Source of the DNA: Taenia hydatigena
Lineage: Eukaryota; Platyhelminthes; Cestoda; Cyclophyllidea; Taeniidae
Length of the DNA: 64,000 nt
Reading direction: 5' to 3'
Assembly (NCBI GenBank): GCA_036345935.2
Contig: JADWOT020001584.1
Coordinates: forward strand, 434,001-498,000
In this document: one piece after another, positions 26,101-38,900 of the stretch
Layout: the number at the start of each line of letters is the position of its first letter
How positions within the stretch are numbered: the first letter of the stretch is position 1
The notes under the pieces: generated by a model
The model's input: the letters and a program-made list of their open reading frames with translations, nothing else
Told to the model about the DNA's origin: nothing
Database searches by the model: none
Program-made: the position numbers and the translations under genes

Positions 26101-29100
26101 GCCTTATTCCGCCCGCCATGGAGAGCACTGACTTAAGAGCTCGCAGCCCAAAATCGTAGTGGTATTGCTGAGACAACTGCTCCTTCGCCAGACGGTACAT
26201 GGTAGTCAGTTTTTTGGCTAATTCCTGTGGATGAGAGAAGGAGTTAGAGAGGGTTGCCAATATCTGGTTAAATTAAATCACGCGTTAGTATAAACTTGCT
26301 CTTATTCTAGCCATTGTGGTAATCAATGGAATTAACATTCTCAGCATGATATAGCGATGGAAATGGTGTAAGAGAAGAATGGTAGGTGAGTATAACTACT
26401 GATTTTCACTATTTAGATAAATTCCATTGTTCAGCGGAAGGGAAAAACAATCAAACAGACTTACCCGCGCAGTGAGAAAGCCCTGAGCGAATAGCATGAT
26501 CTCGCAAATGTACTCGAGGTCAGGTACAATTACCACCACGGGACGGAAGAGGGCTTTCAGTGACTCAGGCAATTCCGTGCGACCCGCGTAGCCTGGATTC
26601 ATTGTAATGAAGTAGCCGATACGGCTGTTAAGCACCGTCTCCTGACCCTCCAGCTGATCCAAGATATAAGTATGAGCACTTTCATTTGTCTAGCTAAGAC
26701 TCAGTCTTGACAACACCCATACGCGTGCCCAAGATACGGCCAGAAGGCATTGATAGCATTAGATGGTAGAGTAAACTACGTGTTCTGATTTGAAATCCTA
26801 AAATCAACAGACTTCCAAAAGGCAAAACATGAAACACCGCTGCCTTATACTTTTTATTATCCGGACATAGAGAAGCAGCGCATGACTACTAGCACAGCCC
26901 GAATGATTAAATTAATCAAGAACATGAGATAGGTAAAAATGCTGTCCAAAAGAGATTATTTTAGCCATAAGATCTTAAATGGAAATTATGTGGTAGGGGG
27001 CAACCGAAAAGCCTAGCCCCTAGACGTGAATGGGCAAACCAACCTGGAAAATGGTGGCCTTGGCCTTAAGAGCAGTCTGAATGGCCTGAATTTGTGATGT
27101 GACCACGGAGAGGACGGAGACCTCAATGCGATTGAACTCGTCAAAACAGCCCCAGCATCCCACACGGCAGAGACCCATCATCAGCTTTCCAAAGGACTGG
27201 TGTCATCAAACCAGACAAATAGGTCAATTTTCACAAAATAAATTTAATATTTTACGCTGGACGCATCCTTTTAATACACGAATTCCTTTTAGCATATTCT
27301 CATTTACTTAAGTGCTCAATTAAGGGGTGTACCTCTACTGATGTGCACGAGAGTTTGTCATTTTAAATCTCAGAATATCACGGAGAGATAGCTGAGTCTT
27401 CACTGTTTTTTGGACATTTCCAAATCCGAAGGAAAGCATCAGATCTCATGCGTTTCGCTCGCATAAATTTCGAGTTAAAGAGCTCGATGAAACTGGAGAA
27501 TCAAATAGCGGGGTTTAATACCTTATAGTCCATACTCTCTCCACAATTGGTCACCACACATAGGAGTCCCATTGCCTTGGCCAAGTCTTTCGTGCTCTCC
27601 GTCTTGCCCGTGCCTGCGGGGCCTGCAGGCGCACCGCCCAAACACAACGAAAGCGCCTGAGTCAAAGTCAGGTAGATACGATCTGTAAGTGGCGTGATGA
27701 CCAGCCTCCCATTCATGCCGAAGTACTCGTATCCATATTCAAACTCCGCAGAGACCTGGCGCACCCTCAGATTGTCCAGATCACGGACCCAGTAAAATCG
27801 CAACTGGGATTCCCACTCGAATTCTTCAACGGCGTGGATGCTGTCGCGGATGAAACCTTCAATGATGTCTTTGGCGTGTACGTCAAGAATGAGCACGGTC
27901 TCGAGCTTCTTCATCACATTAGGCTCCAAGTAGCCACGCACCATACGGACTATTTGCGAGATCTGTTCGAGGAGCTTGCGGTTAAAATCTTTCAGGGCAC
28001 GACGTTGGCCAGTTTTCATGCGCTTGAACACGTCCTCAGTCTCCCAGGTGAACCATATCTGGGTGGCGGCTAGCACGACCATGCCCTAGGAAATAAAAGA
28101 AGGACATGTCTCTTAATTCAAGAGTACGCGATGTAGTATTAGTTGAATTACTTCCAGTGCTTGCATTCTCGTTACTTATGTCGAAAAAGGCTTGCGCTTT
28201 GCCTTCCAGTGAGAATTTCGAACGCTTTGAAAGACCTATCAACAGAGAGCATTAATCACTCACGAGAAAATCAAGCATCCAGTCGACCCTTAGCTTCTTG
28301 TAGCAGTAGTAGAAGAGAGCCCTTTTGGTAATGAGACGGTTAGAACGTTGCATCTCGGCCTCTTGAGCGAGGAGCCACTCCTCCACCTTACCTACCACGT
28401 AGACTGGCCGATTAAAGGGCATCACCTCCTCCTCGCAAGACACCATCGCTGTGATTATCGTGCTCTTGCCATCCTGTCGGTACTGATAACCTTTTATGTT
28501 ATCAAACATCTGCAAAAATTGCGGAGGAAAAGGATCATCAATAGCATGCCTTTCTCCCTTCCTTCAGTAGTGTAGATTGTTGAATGTATGGGCAGTTGGT
28601 AAGGAAAATCGGCCATCTATCTATCTTTCATGTTAACTATGAACACAAAGAACTACATTGAGTGTAGAACACGGCATTGTGGAAAAATCTATCTCACTGT
28701 AAGTTCTGAATTGCTAAACACTTGGACCGTAAGAGTCGAGATTATCTCATAACCAATGGCATCTCTGCTAGCTTGCTCCTCCACTGACCTTAACAATGTG
28801 CTCTTGAATGGACTCAACCTCCTTACTACCGAGTATTGAGAGCATCTCGTCGTCAGAGATGAAGTAGAATCGCGGAAAAGCATTGCGTTTTGCATCCAGA
28901 TAGTCATTAAGTGCCTTTTGACAGAACTCCAGCTCATTCTGCAGCATCGTCAATGTGTCCAGCTTACGATCGGTGAGACAGGACTTCATGACGAACTGCA
29001 CCTCCATCGCCTCCTTCATTAGCTGTATAGAGAATTGGAAAACATAAGCATCAAATATAAGTGCACCTCTAACTCCTCCAAGCCTCCACGATTTGGGAAC

Positions 29101-32100
29101 CAATCAAACAAGTTGAAAATAGTCCACATCCTCTCACTGACTTACCTTACGAAATGTGGCATCCAGCTTTTGAAATCTTTTTGCTTCATTTGGCAACTGA
29201 TTGGCGATATCGCCAGCCACAAAGATTACTTCCAGGTACATCCACTTCTGCTGCACAATTACCCATTTCTAAAGTAGAGGAAAGAGGTGGGTTAGAGATT
29301 CTTTTACCTTGAGAAGCAAAGGGAGGAGGGAGGAGACCCTACCACTGACCTCAAGGATATCACTGATGGTGCTAAGGTCCTTCTCCCACTGACGCACTGT
29401 ATTGATGAAGGGCGCTGCATTGCGACTCCCGCTAATCGACTGCAGACTCAGCATGTTGTCCTCCAATACCTTGGTAGTGTCATCCAGACCTCCTAGCACC
29501 GGACACGCCTGACCCTTGCACTTGGTGTATAGGGTGAGGGTGAACTTCATCTCCTTCCATGTGCGCTGTATCTCCTCCAGACTCTATGAATGCAAGGAAA
29601 AGTGGCTATCAAGGATCTTTCAGTTAATTGCAATTATTCGCCTTATAAAACTCTAATATCCTCCTCATTTTTGTTCAATTATCAAAACTTATTTTGCTGG
29701 TGGCAAAAAATATAATCAGTTATTCAATGCATCCCCTTGCTGCCAACCAAGTGGATCTCATGGAATAGAATTCTAGCCGATCCACTGTATAGGCTTTTAC
29801 TTCTGCTTAGCTCCAAGAAGGAGGGATGATTAAGTGTGAAGCGCCTCACCTGTTCAATGACGAGTTCCCGTTGAGCATTGGCCACAATAATTGCAATCAC
29901 CTCGGAGTAGTGATGCAGCTCCATCGCAAAGACACCCTCCAGGGTAAATGTCAGTGGGTCAATATCGAAACTGATTCCAGTCTTCTCCATTAATTGCTTC
30001 CAGTGCCTATCCATGATGTATATACAATGAGTATAAAATGTTCATTAGTGGTGTACAAGAATAGAGCTTTGTATTCGAACCTGTCTCGAAGGGCCTCGTC
30101 CTTTAAGTAGACAATCAACAGAAGTGACTCCTGGAAGTTTTTCAAGTCTGTGTACAGCTTCCGTGCACAGGGTAGCAAGCGAATCTTTTTGGGTGCTGCT
30201 TTGAAGGAGTCAATGAATTCCTGAGTAGCCGCCTGAATCGACTTGATGTTGACGTCTTTCCAGAGCACCAAAGCCCAATCCTGGCGTGCAGTCTAGATGG
30301 GAAGGAAGAGTGAGATTTATTATCTACACATCAAGCCAACCTTCTGTTGGAGGTAGAGATCATAGATTGGCTTCAACTTATGCAGCTCTGAGCGAATGGT
30401 CTTCAGTTCGGGATAGGCGGAGATTGGCAGCCCAAGGAGACGTTCACTACTAAGCAGATCCACTCGCTCTGTTTCGAGGTTGTCAGAAAGCTTGGTGAAC
30501 TTGACTAGACTCTTTTGACCGTTGTCGAGATTGCGTGATTCGGTTCCTGGACCAGTTCGTTTATAGCTGAAAGGCGTAATCGATAGTCAACTTGGCTTTT
30601 TTGAAGAGCTTTCTTAAGTTCACTAGCAGTATGAAACACCTACAGATCGTCGTCATAAAATAATATACAGACACTAGCTGAAAATAAGTCAGAAAAGCCC
30701 TATTTTATGGAAAAAATAATCAGAATGTAATCCCAGGAACCCAGGACTTACTCCTCTACAAAGAGCATAACCCTTCGTTTGAAGTCTTGCACAACATCGC
30801 GCACCCCGATAGCGAACTGAGCTTTCATGGGTGCGATGTTAGTTGCCATTTCGAGGGCGCGCAAGACAATCGCATTCCAACGACGACGCAGTGTGATGGG
30901 CGAGCGCCAATGTTCCTTGGGCACCTGCTGGAGATACTCAGGGTCACCATATTGGCGAAGGAGGCGGTAGCGCTCAGTCATGTCACTGACGCACTCGTCC
31001 ACCACCTCGCACATTCCGCCTTCCAACTCGCCCATTACACTCAGTAGTTGCTTCATTTGTACCAAAGAGACAGGCTTCTTCTTCAGCACCTCGCGCTTCT
31101 CCTACAATTTGTGGTATGAAATGTGGTCAATGAACTTTTACTAATTTGACCTCGTATAATCACATTCGATCATGCATCTATCCGTGTCAATCCTGAATCG
31201 ACCTTTTTATTCATCAGCACATCTATTTTTCCATCTCATAACCATTCCTGCATCTGTCCATCCTTAAACCATTCAATGCATCCTTTGAGCTTAAATCTAG
31301 CTCTAGTCCGTACATCCGTACAGCGGAAGAAAACTAAAAATTCATACATCTTGGTCCTTCAACTCCAAACGTATTTTCTAGACATGATCCTATCACGTTA
31401 TAGCAACCCATTTTGGTCAAGAGAGAGGTGAATAATAAAAAAACCTACTAGCAGGAGTTTCATGACACTGGCATACTTCTGCTCTGCGGTTTCGTGTACA
31501 TAGCGCAGGTAGATGCGCAGCCAATCGCTGAGGTGGGTGTAGACACTGTTCATAAAGGAGCCCATGCGCAGGCCCAACGCTCCCGCCAGCACCACTCGCA
31601 ATGGGCCAATAATCCGCGAGAGACTCTCCGTCCAATTCTGCAGCGTCATTATGCGGATCTCGAAGTCCCTAGTCGTGCGTGTCTTCTTATGCACCCACTT
31701 CTCCACCACATTCATCTGGAGGTCGCGTGAGTGATCGAAAGAATTATAAAGCGTCTAGACTCGCTTTATTCTCTTAGTAGTTTCAAACCTTCTAATTATG
31801 TCTAAGAATTGTGACTTTCTAACATTTAACTGACACCAAAACAAATCTATATCAGATTACATCCAATAGCCCGCCCTACCTTGTCCTGATGCCAAAGCAT
31901 GGTGTAGAGCACAAGACGCCTCAGAAAGTCAATGACTATTCTGTTAAGCTTGACCACCCTCTCATTGAAGACGGTCTCGGGTTCGTAGATTTGAGGGCAG
32001 CGCTCCAGCTCCTGTGAGAAGTTGATGTTCACCACTCGCTCTCCGTCACCACCCCGTGTGGAGGGACAGATGATGCAGGTGCCACGCATCCATCGTACAA

Positions 32101-35100
32101 AGAAACGCGTACTGTGGTGAGAGGAGATGGAGAAAAGAGTGAAGGGAGAAAATGACATCATTTACATTTCAAATCATCGTATATAGTCCGTAGTATGATC
32201 GGTCCTAGATTTGAGATATCATGAACTCAGAACTGCGTAATGCTGCAAAGTCGCCTACCATTAGAAATTAAGAAGTAAACCGCCTCAGTCCAGTCTGTCA
32301 ATGCATCCCATCTCCTTCAGGACGCAGACAAAGAAGAGAAGTGTGTACGATAGTTAACACAACTGCTGGCAGCGCACAGTCCACATTGCTGCCCTTATCT
32401 TTTAAACCACTCAAAGCTGCCAACTTTCGTAGACTTATCAAAGAATTGTTAATGAATACGAAATAAGTATTATGAAAGACTAACCTATCTGTGCATCCGC
32501 GAATGGTCTGTATCATCCACTTGTAGAGGTCCCCGGTAGTGGGATAGAGCACGATGTCAGAATTAGCGAGGAGAACATCGATGTGAAAGACCGGCTTCAT
32601 CCCACCCAGCCGGTCCACGAAGTGCCAAATGTTCATTAAAACCATCTGAAAATGATATCATAAAGAATCTAGGTGTGTTGCTGAAAGTAATGTGACTAAG
32701 AGCATCCAGCATGGATGTATAACTACCGAGTGCACAGAAGATGACATTCTGATAAACTCACGTTGACAAGTGCTTCTAACACCCCCTGCTCAAACATCAG
32801 ATAGACAGATTCCATTTGTTCACAACGATGTGTGCTGGTGTCGAACAGCGCCTCCTCCAACTTGCCCAGGGCGTTGGTAAGGGTATTCTGCGTGGCTGTG
32901 GCCAACTCCTCCATGTCATTCTCGCGCGCCATCTCGGCGTAGTCGAGAAACTCCTTGGCCGAGACTAGAACTGCACGTGACTGCTCCTTGAAGAGATTCA
33001 TGCGTTTTATCTTGCGACAGGCCTGATCCAGGCTGGCGAAGCACTTATTTATCTCCTTAAACTGTGCCTCCAGTAATTGGATTTTCTGGAAGAAAAGGAT
33101 ACAATGAGAGGCGAAAGATTTGCAGGTTGAGGACGCTTCAAATGTTTTTGGATTCGAATTAGTTCCACTAATTATGAAGACGCGATGAAATATTACCCAC
33201 CCCCCCGGTTTTAAATTATCTTGACCTACTTAGAGAAGGAGCAAAACATACCAAAAACGCAAACAGATACCTTAAAGTTTATAAATTCTATTATTGGTTT
33301 CACTCCAAAGTGTTTATTAGTTTAAACCATGAATCACACCCTTGTGAAACAATTTTCATCAAATGGAAAACACTGATAAATTTTGATCTACCCCTTCCTC
33401 ACCTTCTCAGCCAACTCCAAAAAGTCACCGATTGCTAAACTATCCCAATTTAAATAGTTAACTCCACGATCAAAGTGAGCGACAAAGTCCTGAAGGGTGA
33501 GCTGCAGGAGGGCGGCCTTGATGGGGGTTAGATTGCGCCGCACCGCCTCGTACCGATCCACAATATCTTGCAGTCGCTGCACGAGGAGTTGGAAGTAGCG
33601 GCGCTGAGAGGTGGCAGAGAGGGGAGTTCGAAGAGAGAGGAAAGGAGTTTACCAATGACTGATATGATTTGAAGCTTTAATTTGACCGTTAACTCACTCG
33701 CAGACCGAGAAGTCTAGCCACTTCAGGGATACGTACACCTAGCATCTCTAGACGGGCCGCCTCCGCAATCGCTGCCCATACGTTGGAATCGAAATTCACC
33801 TCGTAAACAGGAGCCGACTCTAGAGGCACAGGTCATTTGATTATGTCATGGGCAAACTTACCGTATCTGAGATTCTCTTCATACACGCTAGACTTTTGAA
33901 GACTAAAGGTGGGGTAACCTTTGACAATGTCTTCGTTAACATCAACGGCATTAGTGCCTGTGGCGGAGGTTGGCTTGAAAGGATCCATGGTGGAACGCAG
34001 AAAATCGTTGCTATCAAAGGTGGCTGAATTGCGATATGAAAATGACCCTGGCAACTCCAGATCAGGAGGTGGAGCCCCTGCCCACCATGTAGGTGGCGGT
34101 TTGATATTCACTGCTGCCTAAAAGTGTTATAATGTCAGTAACAACTGATGTCATTTCACATAATACAGAATTCCATTTCCTTACCTTGTGGAAAGGCACC
34201 ACAGCAGGGTTTTTGAAGAGGATGGATTGGCTAAGACGAGCATTTAATGAGGTGACAATATCGCTCTCCCAACCTCTGAATTTCTCCATTTCAAAATCCC
34301 GCAACTTATGCGCCAGTTCAATGTACTGCTGCCGTACGTTCTGACCGCGTTTCCTCCCCACTTCGGCTTCATCTCTCTCCTGATCCCCCTGATCCCCAGC
34401 TCCCTGATTCTGGCTCATTTCCTCCTCTATGTCTGCATCCGCCTCAGCCTCCTCCCCCTCCTCAAAGAGTTCCGGCTGAGAGTGCAGGAATCGCACGATA
34501 CTGTACTTAACTGTATTTAGAATCAAACGCGCCCATCGGATGGCCCCCGACACTGGTGGAATGTAATGCTCGTTCTGGGGGTAGTCCCTGTTTTCCATGA
34601 AGCGGCGCTCTACTCGAGATAACTGTAATGATAAAAATAGGGACATGGATATTTAAAAATTAACTATAGCCTCCTAGACCTTCTATGCATTAGTGAACGG
34701 CTATACTTCAACATAGGCGTGCATTGCAACATCCTATGGATGTGATTTAAATCGTTTCAAGTGGTGGGATCCTTTCCACAAATCATAGATATGCAGCCAG
34801 CTTCACTTTTTCGTCATTCACCTGAACATATTCCAATATCGAAAATGTTGAAACTCATATGCGACTTCTTAAATAAAGAAGAGGAACCGTGGTGATTATT
34901 ACCTCTACCCCCAGGCTACGCAGAACATCACGATACTTGTCCTTCAAGAGGCAATCGATGGCACTACGAGCCTTCACCGCCTTAAAGCGTTCAAGCAGAT
35001 TGAAGGCGTTGTTTGCGCCGCGGATGTGAGCAAAGTAGTCGTTGATGAAGTTCTTTGCTTTGGCGTCAATCATTCTCACTTTGTCAGCGAATTCCTCCTG

Positions 35101-38100
35101 CAAGCGGTTCCAGAACTTCTCGTTTTGGGGCAGGAAAGGACACTTCATATTCTACAATGGGCATAGGAAAAGAGGGTTGAATTAATTGCCATAAGAGTAG
35201 AAGAGCATGCTATCCGTATAATAAGTGCTCTGTATCGTTTAAGCGCTTATGACCAAGCTTCTTATGGTTTCTAACTGCCATGCAAACTCATTACATCGAA
35301 AATAATCTATGAGTACTGCAAACGACTCTTACAAGTAGAGGTTGCCAAGGCAAACCGTCAGTATTTTTACTAGCGTTCTGTGTTATAACATTCGAGATAA
35401 TTTTATACCGTCATATGCATTTCGTTCGTATTTCCATTTCTACTTCCACGCTAGTTATTCCGGCACTTTGAGACTAATCACTCACCGGATTTTTGAGTGA
35501 ATTGAATAGATTATCCACCAAACGCAGGACCTCCGTCAGAGATTTACTTTCTCCCGTTATATTCTTCAACTCGGGTCCGAACATACGGTAGAATTCCTTA
35601 GCACACTACAAATAAAAGAACGGAAGACATAGGCAAGAAAGGGAAGCATATTGAAAATCACATTGACAGCATGACAACGCCTACATTTGCCATATCAAGG
35701 ATGTCTCGCAGCACGCGTGTGACATAGTGGATGCGGCCAAAGAGAAATTTGCGATCAAACTCCCACCGATTGTCTTGTGACGTGGCCTCTACGCGCTGAC
35801 GCTCCTGCATGTAGGTGGATTCGAATACAGTGAGCATCCGCACCGCTGCTCCTGTCTCGCGAAGGATGCCTTGCACAGAGCGGCTGAAATGGAGGTTTTG
35901 GTGTTAGCATGTATGCTTGTGCATAGCTTAACGATGACTATTGCTCTTCCATAAAACTCTCCTTTAAACTATCAGACGACTAGACTAGTTGATGGACATG
36001 CAGGTAGACAGGAGGGCTGGCTGCCAGCCAATAAGGCATGGAATGAATGGTTTGGGTAGGTGGAAGAGTTGATGGCTAGAAGGATGGATACTGGACTCAA
36101 AAAAGACTGCAAATCACTTCTGTAGCGATAACAGTAGTCTCTCACCTGAAGAGAGTGGGAATGTGCATGACTCGAATGACGCGATCATAGAGTGACCAAG
36201 CAATCTTCTGCAGCAGGGGACCCATTCGTTCGTCCTTGTTATAGCCTCTCGAGATGGTCCAGATCAGGCGGAGGGACTGAAGCATTGCTGGTATTGTGTC
36301 TGCTACCATGTTGAAGCTATGAGCAAACTGCACGTTCTTGAAGTGACGTTCAACCAGGAGGAGAAACCTTCAGACATTCATGGGAAAAAAATGCAGGTGC
36401 TAAAATAGTTTATCCATCTCTATAGTGCATAATCGAAGGGCATTCCCTCCCTCTCTCTCTAAATGTCACCGATCCGAAGAATAAATAAAGTTCTTATCCA
36501 GTGATCCTTGCTTAGGAGGCTTCATTGAATCGACATTCAACTAACAATCAGCAACGGAATTAATTACTAGCAAGTGGGAAGAAAGGGGCTGATGTGATTG
36601 GATGGGCGATTGCATGCAATTCACCTGGCATTATCCTTGGCTTCCGCCATTAGCCCTTGAATCTCAGCGACGCGATCGAAGTGCGTGGCATCGGGGTTGG
36701 GGAGGGCGTTCCAGCGCTCCGCCACCTCCATTACTTCTTTATTACGCAGCGCCTCATTCACAGTGGTGAGGGTCTTGCAGCGGTACCGCCAGTATTCTAT
36801 CTCCTCCAACGGCCCCACTGTCACTGGTCGCGGCTTGTTCAAGTCGTTGATCGTCTTGTCGATTACTGCGTCTGTTTAATATGAGAGGCATAAAAAGGTC
36901 GACTCTTAGCGCTTTCACGTGAGCCACTCAAAAGTTGCAAGGCTGAAGGCGATGGAGGACGAGATGTAACAGATGCAAATTCAAGTAACCTGTGTGTGGA
37001 TGACCAAAAAGGAATTGTGAGACCCATGATGGTATCCTGTGTGTTGAGTTTGTCTGCAAGGTATGACCTCAAGGGCATACAAATCTCAGACACTGAATTC
37101 TCCACCAACTTATTGACAGATACTTATCTTGGCATTACTCACACAAATGAAACGGACAACTTACTCCAGCTGTCAATCAGACTCCGAAAAGCCTCAAATT
37201 GCTCAGATGGTAGACCAGCAAGACACTGCTGCATCGTTGGCAGTGGGAATTCAGGCTCGGGCAGCTGAAAGACTCCATGTAGAGCGGACTCGGTCTCTGT
37301 CAGGACGCTTTGGAATTTTTGTAGATTCACAGCAAATTCATCACGCAGACGCTGCACCTCACCAGTGGCCGCCTGTGCCACTTTTTCCACCTCACCCTCT
37401 GCAGCTTCTGTGGTGCTGACATTGACAGTTGCCGAGCGTAGGCGCTCCGCCGCTCTCGGTGCTGGATCAGAGGCGTCATCGATACTCGAGTCATCCTCCA
37501 ATTCAAGGCCCATGTTGGCGCTTCTGTGCGACAAATAGGCCAGCAGAGGCTGATAGACCTGGCAGGGGCAGTAGGAAACAAGTGTGGTACAATCTGTGAA
37601 CAAGGAGTACGTTTTGGTTCATTTTAGTAATGTTGGGGTAAGGAGACAGTCTAATTAGCTTCATCACCAAATTCGGTGTGTTTTTTAGGTAGATTGGATT
37701 ATTTAATTAGATTATTTAAAAATGTGTGATGAGGGAGTCTGGAGAATTAGAAGAATTTGTTTAAACCTAGTTACAAAAAGGTAACATAAGTAGCATTAGT
37801 CATTTGGATGAATCTCTGTAATCTAGGCAAACGAATTTGAAAGCTAGAAGGCTGATGTTATTAGGTTGACTTATCGTTGAAGTTCAGCGTCAGGTAACAA
37901 GAAAAAGTAAAAGGGTCGCCTCACTTTGGTGACAAGAGCTCTGGAGCAGACAAGAGTGGGAAAGAGGATGACGCCAGTCTCGAAGAAGCTAGTAATGGGT
38001 GGTGCCTCATCACGTTGCACTGCACTGAGAGACGTTGCCTCGAGGTCACGGCAGCGCAGGGCGTAGACGTATCGCTCCACACCCATCTCCCTGGCCTCTC

Positions 38101-38900
38101 CGTCGGTAAGAGGAATGGAGGTGGCGTGCAGGTTTACTCGAGTGTACGTCCGAGCGAAAAGCTGCGGAACGATAGTGGTGGTAAAATGAGTAATAAACGC
38201 TGCCTTCATTATTTTAGTGATTTTGTATCTATGTAGCAATCATTTGAGAGCATATCTTAAAGGCTTACAGTTAATCTCCAAATACAAGGGGAAATCGTAC
38301 TAGATACTGTGATGCATCGTATTGCTTCTCCTCTGTACCCTCCTCCTCCTCTCCCTCTTCCTCATCGTCTTCTTCCTCTTCGGCTTCTTCCTCTCCTTCA
38401 GTGCCTTCCTCCTCTCCCTCCTGTGCTTTATCCTCCGATTTGACTGGGGCTGCTCTCTCAACATTCCTTTCATCCATTTCTAGGTCTGGAAGCGGTTCAT
38501 TTACCTTTGCAATCAGTTCTATATACGTTGAAGAATTTCCAGATGTGCCTTCCGATGTAGCACTTGTTTCTGTGCTCTCAGACGTAGTGCTAGAATGCTC
38601 TGACATCTGAGAACGTCGCCTCGCCTGGAGAATGTGCGTCCCCGGAGTGACTCGAATCTTGACGAGCTTGCGCTCGTATCTGATAGTCTTGTAGAAGGCC
38701 ACCACATGGTTGGCCCTATTCGACTTATCCATGCGTGGGTTGAAAAGGCTCTCCACCAGTGCCAACTCATTTCCAGGCTCACGGGCTCCCAGGTCAGCAA
38801 TGACTTCATTCTGCTTCTCATTTATCTCCAGCTGTCGGCACACGGCAAGTAGGAGGTCATGCGCGGCTGGTGTGAAGTATGTGGTGGGAATTGCGTCCAT
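9052..38900 (-). CDS. DNAH10: Axonemal dynein heavy chain, DNAH10 type (inner arm I1/f beta chain)
   Basis: This is a microtubule motor ATPase of cilia and flagella. DNAH10 is one of the two heavy chains of the two-headed inner-arm dynein I1/f that shapes the ciliary beat. I assembled 57 coding exons from ATG 38898-38900 to a stop at 9052-9054. Lengths sum to 15,414 nt (5,137 residues) with every junction in phase. Family-specific strings include RGYNKDERM in the tail, [11 protein letters not shown] in AAA3, [15 protein letters not shown] in AAA5 and SRRNAMGEG near the C-terminus, which point to DNAH10 and not DNAH5, DNAH8 or DNAH2. P-loops occur at about residues 2177 (AAA1), 2459 (AAA2), 2935 (AAA3) and 3284 (AAA4). 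The protein is about 600 residues longer than human DNAH10, mainly from acidic and Gly/Thr-rich insertions. In worms it is expected in flame cells, sperm and ciliated larvae. Confidence 0.96.
11816..15874 (-). other. DNAH10: DNAH10 exons 44-53: AAA5 and AAA6
   Basis: Exons are 15874-15650, 15426-15291, 15220-14977, 14587-14378, 14266-14073, 13637-13378, 13116-12781, 12607-12407, 12346-12047 and 12002-11816. Diagnostic strings are [51 protein letters not shown] (across exons 47-48), [12 protein letters not shown] and [14 protein letters not shown]. The intron between exons 49 and 50 and its neighbours contain degenerate GGAT-type repeats. Confidence 0.93.
15956..19403 (-). other. DNAH10: DNAH10 exons 39-43: stalk and microtubule-binding domain
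   Basis: Exons are 19403-19154, 18220-18098, 17592-17436, 16599-16245 and 16115-15956. Exons 39-40 form coiled-coil helix CC1 (many Lys/Glu heptads). [15 protein letters not shown] through [12 protein letters not shown] to [13 protein letters not shown] is the microtubule-binding tip, and the rest of exon 42 is CC2 ([17 protein letters not shown]). The tip has ordinary dynein length, with no insertion. Confidence 0.93.
19615..20878 (-). other. DNAH10: DNAH10 exons 36-38: AAA4
   Basis: Exons are 20878-20557, 20489-20140 and 19796-19615. The P-loop reads GVSGSGKKA at about 20732-20755, where dyneins normally have GVGGSGKQS. The usual second Gly, the Gln and the Ser after Lys are all changed, so nucleotide binding at AAA4 may be weakened. 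[19 protein letters not shown] and [14 protein letters not shown] follow the family closely. Confidence 0.93.
21019..22371 (-). other. DNAH10: DNAH10 exons 33-35: AAA3
   Basis: Exons are 22371-22187, 22133-21351 and 21183-21019. The P-loop GETGTSKT is at 22086-22109 and Walker B is [20 protein letters not shown] and [20 protein letters not shown] follow. Exon 34 (261 codons) is the largest uninterrupted exon of the gene and the clearest evidence for the DNAH10 subtype. Confidence 0.95.
22568..25336 (-). other. DNAH10: DNAH10 exons 29-32: AAA2 and a lineage-specific insertion
   Basis: Exons are 25336-25218, 24348-23952, 23556-23451 and 23224-22568. The P-loop GPTLGGKT is at 25253-25276. Exon 30 holds [19 protein letters not shown] and [20 protein letters not shown], typical AAA2 strings. 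Exon 32 (219 codons) begins with a polyglycine run and includes an approximately 80-residue Ser/Thr/Glu/Ala-rich low-complexity stretch before the conserved [20 protein letters not shown] segment. Human DNAH10 has no such stretch as far as I recall. Confidence 0.9.
25883..28085 (-). other. DNAH10: DNAH10 exons 25-28: AAA1, the main ATPase
   Basis: Exons are 28085-27522, 27196-27044, 26653-26465 and 26224-25883. The P-loop GPAGTGKT lies at 27600-27623 and is followed by [12 protein letters not shown]. Walker B, CFDEFNRI, is in exon 26. The sensor region [15 protein letters not shown] is in exon 27. All residues needed for hydrolysis at the main site look intact. Confidence 0.95.
28264..33819 (-). 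other. DNAH10: DNAH10 exons 11-24: tail end and linker
   Basis: Exons are 33819-33698, 33603-33403, 33085-32762, 32645-32485, 32111-31880, 31715-31449, 31101-30752, 30566-30341, 30292-30081, 30006-29850, 29583-29350, 29268-29146, 29022-28789 and 28509-28264. The linker swings during the power stroke. Recognisable strings are [14 protein letters not shown] (exon 15), [11 protein letters not shown] (exon 20), [14 protein letters not shown] (exon 21), and [20 protein letters not shown] (exon 23), the hallmark of the dynein linker. Exons 18 and 22 have no internal Met near their start and are easy to miss. Confidence 0.93.
33862..38900 (-). other. DNAH10: DNAH10 exons 1-10: N-terminal tail
   Basis: Exons are 38900-38286 (donor uncertain, alternative end 38301), 38161-37925, 37558-37165, 36871-36625, 36367-36146, 35883-35685, 35605-35486, 35151-34903, 34622-34185 and 34117-33862. 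This tail dimerises with the partner heavy chain and binds intermediate chains. Exon 1 (205 residues) ends in a long Glu-rich run, and exon 9 carries a second acidic insertion after [10 protein letters not shown]. Exon 5 has the diagnostic [14 protein letters not shown] segment and exon 7 has [11 protein letters not shown]. Confidence 0.92.

Noticed and set aside
9052..38900. Alternative subtype DNAH5/DNAH8 (outer arm gamma)
   Set aside because: The NCGESMDYK segment is shared, but [11 protein letters not shown] in AAA3, RGYNKDERM in the tail and the ending with SRRNAMG and ILNTD fit DNAH10 better.
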